Assembly (NCBI RefSeq): GCF_003696315.1
Contig: NZ_RFFN01000009.1
Location: 118,529 to 161,606, forward strand
Direction of reading: 5' to 3'
Length of the DNA stretch: 43,078 nt
Origin: Pseudomonas songnenensis
GTDB lineage: Bacteria > Pseudomonadota > Gammaproteobacteria > Pseudomonadales > Pseudomonadaceae
The notes under the pieces were generated by a model. It saw only the letters and a list, made by a program, of their open reading frames with translations, was not told the DNA's origin and did not search any database. Of this stretch, positions 18,450 through 27,756 are shown piece by piece (the stretch's first letter is position 1; every line of letters begins with the position of its first letter). The position numbers and the translations under genes were made by a program.

Positions 18450-18487
18450 TTCGAAACCCATCGGCCACACTGGCAAGAGGAGTAGGT

Positions 18488-18910
18488 ATGGAGAGTGCAA
18501 TCGCGCTGCAACCGGGCGCCGCAAGCAGCCTGCAAGCCTGGCATCGGATGATCGCCGAGCGTGATCTCAGCCGGCTGCCCGAACTGCTGCATCCGCAGGC
18601 GGTGTTTCGCTCGCCGATGGCCTACAAACCGTACGAAGGAGCGGCGGCAGTCAATCTGATCCTCAATACCGTGCTGCAGGTCTTCGAGGATTTCCGCTAT
18701 CACCGTGAGCTGGCGAGCGCGGAAGGCGCAGACGTGGTGCTCGAATTCAGCGCCCGCGTCGGTGATCGCGAGCTCAAGGGTATCGACATGATTCGGTTCG
18801 ACGAGATGGGCAAGATCGTCGAGTTCGAGGTCATGATCCGTCCCATGAGCGCGTTGCAGGCGCTGGGCGACGAGATGAAGCGCCGCCTTGCGGCGTACAG
18901 CGCAGGCTGA
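18488..18910 (+). CDS. SnoaL/NTF2-like small protein
   Basis: This 140-aa protein fits the nuclear-transport-factor-2 fold. It has an N-terminal helix pair (LQAWHRMIAERDLSRLPELLHP), a first strand AVFRSPMAYKPYEG, a helix, and curved strands (VVLEFSARVGDRELKGIDMIRFDEMGKIVEFEVMIRP). Such proteins bind or isomerise small hydrophobic ligands, and many have no known function. AGGAG lies 6 nt before the ATG at 18488. Its place 38 bp behind fadH hints at a role linked to fatty acid breakdown (inference). Confidence 0.85.
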   Translation: MESAIALQPGAASSLQAWHRMIAERDLSRLPELLHPQAVFRSPMAYKPYEGAAAVNLILNTVLQVFEDFRYHRELASAEGADVVLEFSARVGDRELKGIDMIRFDEMGKIVEFEVMIRPMSALQALGDEMKRRLAAYSAG

Positions 18911-18938
18911 TTTAGCAAAGCTCATCGCAAAATCCGCA

Positions 18939-18961
18939 GGGCGCTGCGTCGCGCGGCGCCC
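18939..18961. terminator. GC-rich hairpin after fadH unit, weak terminator candidate
   Basis: The inverted repeat GGGCGC ... GCGCCC lies 28 bp after the NTF2-like gene. There is no T-run behind it, so it is at best part of a factor-dependent terminator or an mRNA end-stabilising hairpin. Confidence 0.35.
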
Positions 18962-19107
18962 AATGCCGGAACTCGCTGCCAACCCAGTCACATTGCCTGC
19001 TTGAACATTTCCCCTAAACTTGCGGCACTAACGGAGCGACGGCATTGGATGGCCCTATGTTCCGGACAATGCTGGCTCGCTGCTGCGGGCAATAAAGGAA
19101 GTCGAGC

Positions 19108-20466
19108 ATGCAGAACAAACCGCAGATGGTCGAAGCCGTACTGTTCTTCAACGAAGGTGCCATCTGCAAGGAAATGCTGTATCCCGAATTCGAGGCGGTG
19201 CTCGACGGAGTCGTTGCACTGCCCGAGTTCGCCGATCGCCAGATGCATGCCGTATACGTGATGATCAACCCGCGGCTGCAAGTGCGCGCCGCGGTCTTTT
19301 TCTGTCTCGACTTCAATGATGACGGATCCGCCGACGCCGGCTGGAACATCCCGTTGCGCCAGTTGGCCGAGCGCACCGGCCGCGGCCCGGACATGGGCGC
19401 CGGGCCGATTCGTCTGGCCTGCCGCAGCCAGTGTCCGGTGTCTTGGCACCAGATGCACATGTGGGACCCGAAGGTGAGCCCCGAGCGCAACGATCTGCTT
19501 GTTCTGCGCGAAACCATCAAACGCAATCAGCTTGGCCTGCTGGTAGAAGATGAAACACCTCAAGCCGTACCGGCTGAACGCCTGCAGATGGTTGCCGAAG
19601 ACGCCTGGTATGCAGCCGAAGCGAGCAAGGACGCCGCGGCCAAACGATCCGAAAACCACGAGCGCGAGCAGCGCCAGAAGGCTGCGCTGCTGATCAAGCA
19701 GCAGCGTCAACGCATTGCCAACCTGGAGCGCTTGCGCGAGGAAGACGCGCTCAAGCTGACGGCTGCTGCGGAAAAAGAGCGCAAGGCGCTGCAGGATGAG
19801 ATCCGCACGCTGCAGCATCAGCTGCAGCAGCAGACGGAGATCAACGCGAGCCTGCACGCACAGCTGACCGCGCAGGGTGAGAGCTTTCAAAAAGCGCGCG
19901 AGGAGATGAGCAAGCAGCTGCGCACGCTGGAGGTCAGTGGTCGGGTCGAGATTGGTGCGGCCCGAGAGCAGTTCGAGCACGAAGCCCAGGCGCGTATTGC
20001 TGCAGCGGTGGCCGAGTACAAGGAGCAGGTAGCGATCCGTGACGTTGAACTGGCCTATCGCAACGAGCTGGACGCCCAGTTGGAAGAAGAGATCCAGCGG
20101 TTGAAGGCTGAGTGCGAAAAGCTGGGCGGTAGCGGCGACCGGGTGCTGGAGGAGCTGTCTCGTCAGGGGGTCGTATTCATGGCCTACCATCCGGGCGCAG
20201 GGCATCTGACCATCGCATTGCAAGACCTTGCCCGCTACCGCGCCAACCCCTTGGCCTACGCTGCAGCCAAGTGTTTCGTCTCCGAGGAGCAATATCGGCA
20301 GTGGCTCGAGCATTACCAAAAGCCAGCCTGCGTCGCGACCCTTTCCAGCGGTGAGCGTTGCGCAATGCCGCTGGACAAGGTCGATACACCGAGCCGTTTC
20401 GTCATCGGCGAATCCAACTGCTGCACTCGGCACCGCAAGGAAGACCGGCAGCGCACCGGTAGTTGA
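19108..20466 (+). CDS. Coiled-coil protein of unknown function with Cys/His-rich tail
   Basis: This 452-aa protein matches no enzyme family that I recognise. Residues 1-150 form a compact globular-looking region (MQNKPQMVEAVLFFNEGAICKEML...) with a Cys/Trp/His-rich patch LACRSQCPVSWHQMHMW. Residues about 165-340 are a long charged heptad region rich in Glu, Lys, Arg and Gln, a strong coiled-coil. The C-terminus (about 345-452) returns to a folded domain (GVVFMAYHPGAGHLTIALQD) and ends with spaced cysteines, CVATLSSGERC and NCCTRHR, that could bind a metal. Similar proteins occur in pseudomonads, sometimes labelled chromosome-partitioning; I see no Walker motif to support that. AAGGAAG precedes the ATG. 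The next gene starts 4 bp after the stop. Confidence 0.8.
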   Translation: MQNKPQMVEAVLFFNEGAICKEMLYPEFEAVLDGVVALPEFADRQMHAVYVMINPRLQVRAAVFFCLDFNDDGSADAGWNIPLRQLAERTGRGPDMGAGPIRLACRSQCPVSWHQMHMWDPKVSPERNDLLVLRETIKRNQLGLLVEDETPQAVPAERLQMVAEDAWYAAEASKDAAAKRSENHEREQRQKAALLIKQQRQRIANLERLREEDALKLTAAAEKERKALQDEIRTLQHQLQQQTEINASLHAQLTAQGESFQKAREEMSKQLRTLEVSGRVEIGAAREQFEHEAQARIAAAVAEYKEQVAIRDVELAYRNELDAQLEEEIQRLKAECEKLGGSGDRVLEELSRQGVVFMAYHPGAGHLTIALQDLARYRANPLAYAAAKCFVSEEQYRQWLEHYQKPACVATLSSGERCAMPLDKVDTPSRFVIGESNCCTRHRKEDRQRTGS

Positions 20467-20470
20467 GCGT

Positions 20471-21412
20471 TTGTCTTCATCCCATCCCTTTGATGCTCCG
20501 CTGATCCTGCAACCACTAACGCTTGACTGGTTGCAGCGCAGCGGGGTCGAAGTCGCGGTACTGCGCCTGGATCTGGTGGACGCCGAGCTATCCGGCAACA
20601 AGTGGTTCAAGCTGATAAAGCATCTGGACGCGGCCCGTCGTGCCGGCGCTGAGGGGCTGATCAGCCTCGGCGGTGCGCATTCCAATCATCTGCATGCAGT
20701 GGCAGCAGCGGGCCGTCGCTTCGGCCTGGCTACTGTCGGCTTGATGCGCGGACACGAGCAGCAAACGCCGACGGTGGCCGACCTGCGTGCCTGGGGAATG
20801 GAATTGCACTGGCTTGGCTATGGCGGTTACCGGGAACGCAACCTGCCGACGTTCTGGGAGCCGTGGCAAGCGCACTACCCGGGTTTCTACCCGATACCGG
20901 AAGGTGGCGGCGGTTTGCTCGGTGCCCTGGGCTGCGCCGCGCTGGTTCCTGCCATGGAGGCGGTGCTTGGGTCGGTCGGTTGGGCCGATTACGACGCCAT
21001 CTGGCTGGCGGCTGGTACCGGAACCACATTGGCCGGTCTGGTCATCGGCGAGGGCGGGCGACATCGGGTGTATGGCGCGCTGGCCGGCCCGCCTTCGCAT
21101 TCGGTGAGTGTGGGTGTGGCGGAGCTGCTTGAGCAGGCCGGTGTAGCTGATGGCGGTTATGAGCTGTTGGACGCCAGTCGCGGCGGGTTCGGGCGGTTTG
21201 ACCGGGAGCTGGCCCGCTTCATCCTGGCGACCGAGTGTGACGGTGGCGTGCCGCTCGATCCGATATACACTGCTAAGACCATGATGGCATTGCGCCTTTA
21301 TGTCGAGCGCGGTTATGTTTCTGCCGGTACGCGGTTGATCTTCGTCCATACCGGTGGTTTGCAAGGACGCCGTGCTGCTGAGAGCCAGCTGCATAAACTG
21401 ATTGACGGATAG
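20471..21412 (+). CDS. PLP-dependent ACC deaminase / D-cysteine desulfhydrase family protein
   Basis: This is a 313-aa fold-type II PLP enzyme. The PLP lysine is in LSGNKWFKL (Lys44), followed by SLGGAHSNHLHAVAAAGRRFG, the standard substrate-carboxylate loop. AAGTGTTLAGLV binds the PLP phosphate, and VHTGGLQG lies near the C-terminus. Family members deaminate 1-aminocyclopropane-1-carboxylate or break D-cysteine to pyruvate, H2S and ammonia. Which one applies here cannot be told without key-residue comparison; D-cysteine desulfhydrase-like is more common in this setting. No ATG or GTG sits near the expected N-terminus. The frame is open back into the previous gene, so TTG at 20471 is the best start, 4 bp after the upstream stop. 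Confidence 0.82.
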   Translation: MSSSHPFDAPLILQPLTLDWLQRSGVEVAVLRLDLVDAELSGNKWFKLIKHLDAARRAGAEGLISLGGAHSNHLHAVAAAGRRFGLATVGLMRGHEQQTPTVADLRAWGMELHWLGYGGYRERNLPTFWEPWQAHYPGFYPIPEGGGGLLGALGCAALVPAMEAVLGSVGWADYDAIWLAAGTGTTLAGLVIGEGGRHRVYGALAGPPSHSVSVGVAELLEQAGVADGGYELLDASRGGFGRFDRELARFILATECDGGVPLDPIYTAKTMMALRLYVERGYVSAGTRLIFVHTGGLQGRRAAESQLHKLIDG

Positions 21413-21430
21413 ACGATTGGATTTTCCTGG

Positions 21431-22531
21431 ATGAACAAGCCGCTGCACCCAGACCAGCTGCGCAATCTTGTCCCGCTCGATAGCCTTTCGCCGCGTCAGC
21501 TGTGGGAACTCCGCGTGCGAGTCGCGCCGCTGGCACTGGAGGCTGGCCAGCTTCTGCGACCTGAAAACGCATCTTCAGCTCGCCACTATCTGATGTCCGG
21601 CAGTCTTTTACTGAACGGCCGCGATGGGCAGCAAACACATGTCGTGGCCGGCTCGCCAGCTGCCCTGCACAGTATTGCCTTTGGTCAGCTGGTTGAGGCT
21701 CGGGCTCTGGAGGATTGCCAGTTGCTGACTGTGGACGGTGCAGAGTTGGAGCGGCTGCTGTCCTGGCGTCAGGCCCTTCAGGATGTTTTGCTGCAGCTGT
21801 CGATGGACGGCGAGGATGGCGAGTGGCTCGAGCGCCTGCTGGACAATCCGTTGTTCGCTCAGGTGCCGCCAGCCAACATACGCAGCATGTTGGGCCGTCT
21901 TGTGGAGATCGATGTGCCGGCTGGCCGAACCCTGATCCATGAGGGTGAGGCGGGTGATTGTTGCTATTTTCTCAAGAATGGTCGCGCGCAGGTGCTGAAG
22001 GCTGTCGGTAGCGGAGAGCAACTGCTGGCGGAACTCGAGGCCGGAGCCTGTTTTGGTGAGGAGGCACTGCTTGAGGAGCGCCCCCGTAACGCCAGCATAG
22101 CCATGATCGAGGATGGCTCCGTGCTGAGGCTTGCCCGGGCAGACTTTCTCGAGTTGCTCAAAGCGCCGGTGGTAAGCGAAGTCGATCTGGATGACGTGGC
22201 CGATCTGCTCGGCTGTGGTGCTCAGTGGCTGGACGTTCGGCTGCTTGAAGACTACGAGCAGGGACATGCCATGCAAGCGCTGCACATGCCGCTGCACCTG
22301 CTGCGGTTGAAAACCCGTCTGTTGAACCCGCAGCGTCCCTATCTGTGCTATTGCGAAAGCGGCAAGCGCAGTGCCAACGCGATATTTCTGCTCACCCAGC
22401 TCGGCTTTACCGCCTATGCATTGCGCGGTGGGCTCGACGCGCTAAGCCCGGCAGAGCGGGCGGCACTGCTTTGGGAGTGCGGTTCTGGCTACCTTGCCCG
22501 TTCAGACGGCAGGATTGAGCGCAGTCTCTAG
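21431..22531 (+). CDS. Cyclic-nucleotide-binding domain plus rhodanese domain protein
   Basis: This 366-aa protein has three parts. Residues about 15-120 look like a degenerate CAP-type effector domain. Residues about 138-255 form a clear cyclic-nucleotide-binding domain (LIHEGEAGDCCYFLKNGRAQVL, then FGEEALLEERPRNASIAMI as phosphate-binding cassette). Residues about 258-350 form a rhodanese domain whose active loop CESGKR starts at Cys308. There is no helix-turn-helix, so it is not a CRP-like transcription factor. It probably couples nucleotide sensing to sulfur transfer or protein interaction. The preceding PLP gene may make sulfide, which would fit a sulfur theme (inference). The ATG at 21431 lies 18 bp after that gene. 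Confidence 0.88.
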   Translation: MNKPLHPDQLRNLVPLDSLSPRQLWELRVRVAPLALEAGQLLRPENASSARHYLMSGSLLLNGRDGQQTHVVAGSPAALHSIAFGQLVEARALEDCQLLTVDGAELERLLSWRQALQDVLLQLSMDGEDGEWLERLLDNPLFAQVPPANIRSMLGRLVEIDVPAGRTLIHEGEAGDCCYFLKNGRAQVLKAVGSGEQLLAELEAGACFGEEALLEERPRNASIAMIEDGSVLRLARADFLELLKAPVVSEVDLDDVADLLGCGAQWLDVRLLEDYEQGHAMQALHMPLHLLRLKTRLLNPQRPYLCYCESGKRSANAIFLLTQLGFTAYALRGGLDALSPAERAALLWECGSGYLARSDGRIERSL

Positions 22532-22553
22532 ACCGCAGTATTTCACCCGTCAC

Positions 22554-23948
22554 CTAGACCGCCGTCCTGCGAAGCGCAGTTTGACGACGAATCTCGCGAC
22601 GTGCGCTGCGTGCCAGGCGCACGCTGAGCAGCAGCGCCGCGCAGCTCAGCCCGGCGATAAGTCCTTGCCATAGCCCACGCGGTCCGCTGGCCTCGCCGAG
22701 GTGGTCGGTCAGGCCGAGCAGATAGCCCACCGGCAGCCCGATGCCCCAATACGCGAAGAGGGTGTAGACCATCGTCATGCGCGTGTCCTGATAGCCGCGC
22801 AACGCGCCAGCTGCCGTGACCTGCACGACATCGGAGAACTGAAAGAGCGCAGCATAGAAGAACAGGCCGGCCGCAACTGCGATGACCGCCGGATCCGGTG
22901 TGTAGATCCGCGCGATCTGCTCGCTGAACAACAACATCACGCTGGCGGAAAAGCAGGCATAGACCAATGCCGCGGCGATCCCCACGCCTGCGACGAAACG
23001 GGCATCTCTCGGCGCACTACGGCCCAGCTCCTGGCCGATGCGCACGGTCACGGCCATGCCCAGTGACAGCGGAATCATGAAGATCAGTGAGGTGAAATTC
23101 AGCGCGATCTGGTGTCCGGCGACGACCGTTGCGCCGAGTGCGCCGATCAGCAGCGCGATTACGGAAAAGATGCTGGCTTCGGCGAACACCGCAATGCCAA
23201 TCGGCACCCCGACCGACAGCAGATGCCGGAGCATCGGCCAGCGCGGCCATTCGAAGTGGGAAAATAGTTGGCTGGGCTGGTAAGCCGGTGCTCGCCTCAC
23301 CCAGACGCTCATCGCCATCAGCATGAACAGCATCACCAGCGCGGTGGACACACCACAGCCAACGCCCCCCATCGCCGGTACGCCGAACTTGCCATAGATG
23401 AACACGTAGTTCAGCGGGATGTTCAGCAGCAGGCCGAGAATGCCAATCACCATGCTCGGCCGCGGATGGCCCAGCCCGTCGCTGAAGCAGCGCAGCACCT
23501 GGTAGAGCGCCACGGCCGGGAAGCCGCAGGCGACGGCGCGAAGATAGGCCATGGTTGGCTCGATCAACGCCGGCTCGACACGCATCAGGTGCAGCACCGG
23601 TTCCGCGTTCCACATCAGCAGCGCGCTGGTCAGGCCGATTCCTGCGCCCATCCACAGGGCCTGGCGGACAAGCGGGCCGATTTCGTCATGGTTACCGGCA
23701 CCGAAGCGCTGCGCGACATTCGGCGTGGTGGCCAGGGTGATGCCGCTTAGCAGCAGATACACCGGCACCCAGATCGAATTGCCCAGGGCGACTGCTGCCA
23801 GATCGTGCGGGCTGACGCGCCCGGCCATCACGGTGTCGACGAAGCCCATGGCGGTACTGGCCAGCTGGGCGATCATCATGGGCAGGGCGAGGGCGAAGAG
23901 GGTGCGCAATTCAAGGCGGACCCGTCTGAGTCTGAGCTCAGTGGGCAT
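22554..23948 (-). CDS. MATE family multidrug efflux pump (NorM-like)
   Basis: This is a 464-aa inner-membrane transporter with 12 predicted helices in two homologous halves. The MATE signature LALPMMIAQLASTAMGFVDTVMAGRVSPHDLAAVALGNSIW is visible in pieces across residues 20-62. TPNVAQRFGAGNHDEIG and the second-half equivalent SLGMAVTVRIGQELGRSAPRDAR are also typical. Relatives use Na+ or H+ to expel fluoroquinolones, dyes and cationic drugs. The ATG at 23948 begins the conserved N-terminus. A perfect palindrome TTGTATACAA sits 16 bp upstream of the start and may be a repressor site. The gene is convergent with the CNB/rhodanese gene and divergent from pdxB. Confidence 0.92.
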   Translation of the reverse strand: MPTELRLRRVRLELRTLFALALPMMIAQLASTAMGFVDTVMAGRVSPHDLAAVALGNSIWVPVYLLLSGITLATTPNVAQRFGAGNHDEIGPLVRQALWMGAGIGLTSALLMWNAEPVLHLMRVEPALIEPTMAYLRAVACGFPAVALYQVLRCFSDGLGHPRPSMVIGILGLLLNIPLNYVFIYGKFGVPAMGGVGCGVSTALVMLFMLMAMSVWVRRAPAYQPSQLFSHFEWPRWPMLRHLLSVGVPIGIAVFAEASIFSVIALLIGALGATVVAGHQIALNFTSLIFMIPLSLGMAVTVRIGQELGRSAPRDARFVAGVGIAAALVYACFSASVMLLFSEQIARIYTPDPAVIAVAAGLFFYAALFQFSDVVQVTAAGALRGYQDTRMTMVYTLFAYWGIGLPVGYLLGLTDHLGEASGPRGLWQGLIAGLSCAALLLSVRLARSARREIRRQTALRRTAV

Positions 23949-23963
23949 CAGGAAATGTTCCGG

Positions 23964-23973
23964 TTGTATACAA
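23964..23973. promoter_or_regulatory. Palindrome TTGTATACAA upstream of the MATE gene
   Basis: This is a perfect 10-bp palindrome centred in the divergent MATE/pdxB gap, 16 bp from the MATE start codon. Dyads of the form TTGT..ACAA are typical of GntR-family repressors. The position would block transcription of the pump. No GntR gene lies in the window, so the regulator would act in trans. Confidence 0.45.
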
Positions 23974-24069
23974 GAAGCGCGCTAGTCTACGCCGCGAGGC
24001 TACGCTCAGGAAGGCGGCAAAGCAGTGGCAAGCCGTCTAGAATGTGCTTCCCCTCACCGGAGCCGTGTC

Positions 24070-25215
24070 ATGCATATCCTCGCCGATGAAAACATTCCCC
24101 TGGTCGATGAGTTCTTTGCCGGACTGGGTGAGATCCGGCGTATGCCCGGCCGCAGCATCAATCGCGCGGCACTGGAAAATGTCGATGTGCTGCTGGTGCG
24201 CTCGGTGACACGAGTCGATCGCGATCTGCTGGAGGGCACCGCGGTGCGCTTCGTTGGCACCTGCACCATCGGCACGGATCATCTGGATCTCGATTATTTC
24301 GAACAGGCTGGCATTGACTGGGCCAGCGCGCCGGGGTGCAACGCGCGCGGTGTAGTCGATTATGTGCTCGGCAGCCTGCTCGCGTTGGCGGAGGTGCGGG
24401 GTGAGGCATTGGGGCGGCGCCGCTTTGGTGTCGTCGGCGCCGGCGAAGTCGGTGGACGACTGGTGGAAGTGCTACGGGGGCTCGGCTGGGACGTGCGCGT
24501 CTGCGATCCGCCACGACAAGCCTGTGAGGCGGGCGGTTTCGTATCGCTGGACGAAGTGCTCGCCGAGTGCGATGTGATCAGCCTGCATACGCCGCTGAGC
24601 ATGGGGGGGGACTGGCCGACTTTTCATCTGCTCGATCAGGAGCGGCTGTCCAGCCTACGCCCGGGGGCCTGGCTGATCAATGCCAGTCGCGGCGCCGTGG
24701 TGGACAACGCTGCGCTGTGCGATCTGCTGCAGCAGCGTCCGGACATCGAGGCAGTGCTGGATGTCTGGGAGGGTGAACCGCAGGTGGATGTGGCGCTTGC
24801 CGGATTGTGCCGCATCGCCACGCCGCACATCGCCGGATACAGCCTGGATGGCAAGCTGCGCGGCACAGCGCAGATCTATGCGGCCTACTGCGCCGCTCGC
24901 GGCCTTGAGCCGACCGTCGAGCTTGCGCAGCTTATGCCCGGTGCGCCCCTGGCCGAACTGACCTTCGCGTCTTCCGCGGAGCCGGTCGACATCCTGGCGA
25001 CGCTATGCCGGGCAGTCTATGACCCTCGGCGCGACGATGCAGATTTTCGCCGCAGCCTGATGGGCGATGAAGCGCAGCGCCGTGCAGCGTTCGATCTGCT
25101 GCGCAAGCAGTATCCGTCGCGGCGCGAGATTGATGGGCTCGCGGTACGGATCGTCGGCCAGAATCCGGCGCTTGAGGCTGTGGTTGCAGCGCTCGGTGCC
25201 AGATTGCTGGACTAG
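24070..25215 (+). CDS. pdxB: Erythronate-4-phosphate dehydrogenase
   Basis: This 381-aa NAD-dependent D-2-hydroxyacid dehydrogenase oxidises 4-phosphoerythronate in pyridoxal-5-phosphate synthesis. The N-terminus [16 protein letters not shown] is characteristic of Pdx[18 protein letters not shown], the Rossmann segment [21 protein letters not shown], the catalytic-region [15 protein letters not shown] and the His in TPHIAGYS are all present. The C-terminal extension (about 290-381) is the PdxB dimerisation domain absent in other members. The ATG at 24070 is chosen for its match to the family start; CGGAG lies about 8 nt upstream. It is divergent from the MATE gene. Confidence 0.95.
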   Translation: MHILADENIPLVDEFFAGLGEIRRMPGRSINRAALENVDVLLVRSVTRVDRDLLEGTAVRFVGTCTIGTDHLDLDYFEQAGIDWASAPGCNARGVVDYVLGSLLALAEVRGEALGRRRFGVVGAGEVGGRLVEVLRGLGWDVRVCDPPRQACEAGGFVSLDEVLAECDVISLHTPLSMGGDWPTFHLLDQERLSSLRPGAWLINASRGAVVDNAALCDLLQQRPDIEAVLDVWEGEPQVDVALAGLCRIATPHIAGYSLDGKLRGTAQIYAAYCAARGLEPTVELAQLMPGAPLAELTFASSAEPVDILATLCRAVYDPRRDDADFRRSLMGDEAQRRAAFDLLRKQYPSRREIDGLAVRIVGQNPALEAVVAALGARLLD

Positions 25216-25302
25216 CCGGCAGATAGAACGCGGCTCGGATGCAATTTCCATCCTGCTCCGCTAGCATTACCCGTCCTCTGCCTTGTCCCCCGCGATGGTG
25301 TT

Positions 25303-27309
25303 ATGAGTTATCAGGTTCTTGCACGTAAATGGCGTCCGCGCTCGTTCCGCGAAATGGTCGGCCAGACGCATGTGCTCAAGGCCCTGATCAATGCGTTGGA
25401 CAATCAACGCCTGCACCATGCCTACCTGTTTACCGGCACGCGCGGCGTCGGCAAGACCACAATCGCGCGGATCATTGCCAAATGCCTGAACTGCGAGACC
25501 GGTGTCAGCTCGACGCCTTGTGGTCAGTGCTCGGTATGCCGGGAAATTGATGAAGGGCGCTTCGTCGATCTGATTGAGGTCGACGCCGCGAGCCGCACAA
25601 AGGTCGAAGACACCCGCGAGCTGCTGGACAACGTGCAATACGCGCCTAGCCGCGGGCGCTACAAGGTCTACCTGATCGACGAAGTGCACATGCTCTCGTC
25701 GCATTCATTCAACGCGCTGCTCAAGACGCTTGAGGAGCCGCCGCCCCACGTCAAGTTCCTGCTGGCGACCACCGACCCGCAGAAGCTGCCGGTCACGATC
25801 CTGTCGCGCTGTCTGCAGTTTTCGCTGAAGAACATGCCTCCGGAGCGTGTGGTCGAGCATCTCAGCCACGTGCTGAGTGTCGAGAACGTTCCTTTCGAAG
25901 ACGATGCACTCTGGCTGCTGGGCCGCGCCGCGGACGGTTCGATGCGCGATGCCATGAGCCTGACCGACCAGGCGATCGCCTTCGGTGAGGGCAAGGTGCT
26001 GGCTGCCGACGTGCGGGCGATGCTCGGCACCCTCGATCACGGACAGGTCTACGGCGTGTTGCAGGCATTGCTCGAAGGTGACGCCCGGGCATTGCTCGAG
26101 GCGGTTCGCCATCTTGCCGAGCAGGGTCCGGACTGGGCTGGCGTCCTGGCCGAAATTCTCAACGTGCTGCACCGCGTCGCCATCGCCCAGGCGTTGCCGG
26201 AAGCGGTGGATAACGGTCAGGGCGATCGCGATCGAGTGCTGGCTTTGGCTCAGGCGCTGCCAGCCGAAGACGTGCAGTTCTATTACCAGATGGGGTTGAT
26301 TGGGCGGCGCGATCTGCCGCTGGCACCGGACCCGCGCAGCGGCTTTGAAATGGTGCTGCTGCGTATGCTGGCGTTCCGCCCCGCAGGCAACGATGATGCG
26401 CCGCGATCACCGCTAAAGACCTTGGGGATCAGCCCGGCCACAGCTGATTCCAAGCCTGTCGCGGTGGCCGACACGGTTCCGCTAGGCGTGTCGCCAGCCC
26501 CGGTCGCTTCCGTCGCGGTGGCTCCGGTTCCTGCACCAATCGCGCCGGCCAGTATTGCCGAACCGCCTGCACCAGCCGCCTCCCAGCGCCCGGTTGTGGC
26601 TGAAGTTAAAGTGCCGCCTGCGGTAGAAGAGCAGGCGCCACCGGTGATCGACGTACCGTGGAACGAGCCGCCTGATGTGCCGCCGGTAGCGGTCGAAGCC
26701 GGCGCCGTGCTGCCCGAACCTGCGCCTGATAGCCCGGATGAGCATGTTGCGTCCGTTGTGCAGGTCGAAGAACCGGACGATGACGAGCCGCCGTTGACGG
26801 ATGAGGACTACTTCGAGGTCGAGAATCAGGCCGAGGCCTATCTGGACGAGTTGAGCGGTGCCAGCGACGAGCCCGAGCCTGTCGAGCCGCTGCCGGCGGT
26901 GGAACCGGCCACGGGCCTCGCTGCCGAGTGGCTTGAGCTTTATCTCAAACTCGGATTGTCCGGTCTCACCGGTAGCATTGCCGCCAACTGCACGTTGATC
27001 GCAGTTGAAGGCGATCGCTGGTTGATGCACCTCGATCCGGCGCAGAGTGCGCTGTTCAACCCCACTCAGCAGCGGCGGTTGAACGACGCGTTGAATCAGT
27101 ACCATGGCCGCACGCTGCAGCTGGAAATCGTGTTGCAGAAGCCGGAGCAGGAAACGCCCGCCCAGGCTGCAAACCGCCGGCGTGCCGAGCGACAGCGCGC
27201 GGCGGAACAATCGATTCACTCGGACCCTCTGGTCCAGCAACTTATGCAGCAGTTTGCCGCGGTGATCCGCGAAGGCACCATCGAACCCGTAGAACACTCA
27301 GAACCCTGA
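25303..27309 (+). CDS. dnaX: DNA polymerase III subunits gamma and tau
   Basis: This 668-aa clamp-loader ATPase opens the beta sliding clamp and, through its tau tail, ties polymerase and helicase together. Walker [10 protein letters not shown] is at 45-53. The zinc-binding cysteines are Cys64, Cys73, Cys76 and Cys79, Walker B is DEVHML at about 126-131, and sensor 1 is [11 protein letters not shown]. Residues about 370-540 are a Pro/Ala/Val/Glu-rich linker, followed by the conserved tau C-terminal domain ([21 protein letters not shown] region). No A-AAA-AAG slippery heptamer was found, so an E. coli-style gamma form is not evident. It heads the dnaX-ybaB-recR unit. Confidence 0.97.
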   Translation: MSYQVLARKWRPRSFREMVGQTHVLKALINALDNQRLHHAYLFTGTRGVGKTTIARIIAKCLNCETGVSSTPCGQCSVCREIDEGRFVDLIEVDAASRTKVEDTRELLDNVQYAPSRGRYKVYLIDEVHMLSSHSFNALLKTLEEPPPHVKFLLATTDPQKLPVTILSRCLQFSLKNMPPERVVEHLSHVLSVENVPFEDDALWLLGRAADGSMRDAMSLTDQAIAFGEGKVLAADVRAMLGTLDHGQVYGVLQALLEGDARALLEAVRHLAEQGPDWAGVLAEILNVLHRVAIAQALPEAVDNGQGDRDRVLALAQALPAEDVQFYYQMGLIGRRDLPLAPDPRSGFEMVLLRMLAFRPAGNDDAPRSPLKTLGISPATADSKPVAVADTVPLGVSPAPVASVAVAPVPAPIAPASIAEPPAPAASQRPVVAEVKVPPAVEEQAPPVIDVPWNEPPDVPPVAVEAGAVLPEPAPDSPDEHVASVVQVEEPDDDEPPLTDEDYFEVENQAEAYLDELSGASDEPEPVEPLPAVEPATGLAAEWLELYLKLGLSGLTGSIAANCTLIAVEGDRWLMHLDPAQSALFNPTQQRRLNDALNQYHGRTLQLEIVLQKPEQETPAQAANRRRAERQRAAEQSIHSDPLVQQLMQQFAAVIREGTIEPVEHSEP

Positions 27310-27328
27310 TCGAATTGAGGTGATACCC

Positions 27329-27655
27329 ATGATGAAAGGTGGCATGGCCGGCCTGATGAAGCAGGCGCAGCAGATGCAGGAAAAAATGCAGAAGATGCAG
27401 GAAGAGCTGGCGAACGCCGAGGTCACCGGCCAGTCGGGTGCTGGTCTGGTCAGTGTCGTGATGAACGGCCGCCACGACGTCAAGCGTGTCAGTCTCGACG
27501 ACAGCCTGATGCAGGAAGACAAGGAAATTCTGGAGGATCTGATCGCCGCTGCCGTGAACGACGCCGTACGCAAGATCGAGCAGAACAGTCAGGACAAGAT
27601 GGCGGGCATGACCGCTGGAATGCAGCTGCCGCCAGGCTTCAAGATGCCGTTCTAG
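27329..27655 (+). CDS. ybaB: Nucleoid-associated protein, YbaB/EbfC family
   Basis: This small protein (108 aa) binds DNA as a dimer and affects nucleoid structure. It shows the typical N-terminus [20 protein letters not shown], the central [16 protein letters not shown] and the C-terminus [11 protein letters not shown]. The ATG at 27329 with GAGG upstream is preferred; a GTG at 27320 and an ATG at 27332 are in frame. It lies 19 bp after dnaX and before recR, the usual gene order in gammaproteobacteria. Confidence 0.95.
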   Translation: MMKGGMAGLMKQAQQMQEKMQKMQEELANAEVTGQSGAGLVSVVMNGRHDVKRVSLDDSLMQEDKEILEDLIAAAVNDAVRKIEQNSQDKMAGMTAGMQLPPGFKMPF

Positions 27656-27672
27656 TTCATTAGAACACCATG

Positions 27673-27724
27673 GAAGCTGCCTGACGCCGATATCCGAACC
27701 TTCGATATCAGGCGTGGCAGCTTC
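27673..27724 (+). other. Long stem-loop between ybaB and recR
   Basis: The arms GAAGCTGCC(TG)ACGCC-GATATC and GATATC(A)GGCGT-GGCAGCTTC pair over about 20 bp with two small bulges, leaving a short loop. The hairpin fills most of the 101-bp ybaB-recR gap. A T-run (27730-27734) follows after a few bases, so it could act as a weak attenuator. It could also be a stabilising mRNA structure. Confidence 0.6.
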
Positions 27725-27756
27725 TTGCGTTTTTCAGTACCTGCTTCGAGATAGCC

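Noticed and set aside
18988..20685. A 565-codon minus-strand frame opposite the coiled-coil gene
   Set aside because: It mirrors the heptad-rich gene on the plus strand, spans a gene boundary and has no recognisable motif.
26340..26700. Programmed frameshift site in dnaX
   Set aside because: No A-AAA-AAG heptamer was found in the region after domain III, so a short gamma form by slippage is not supported.
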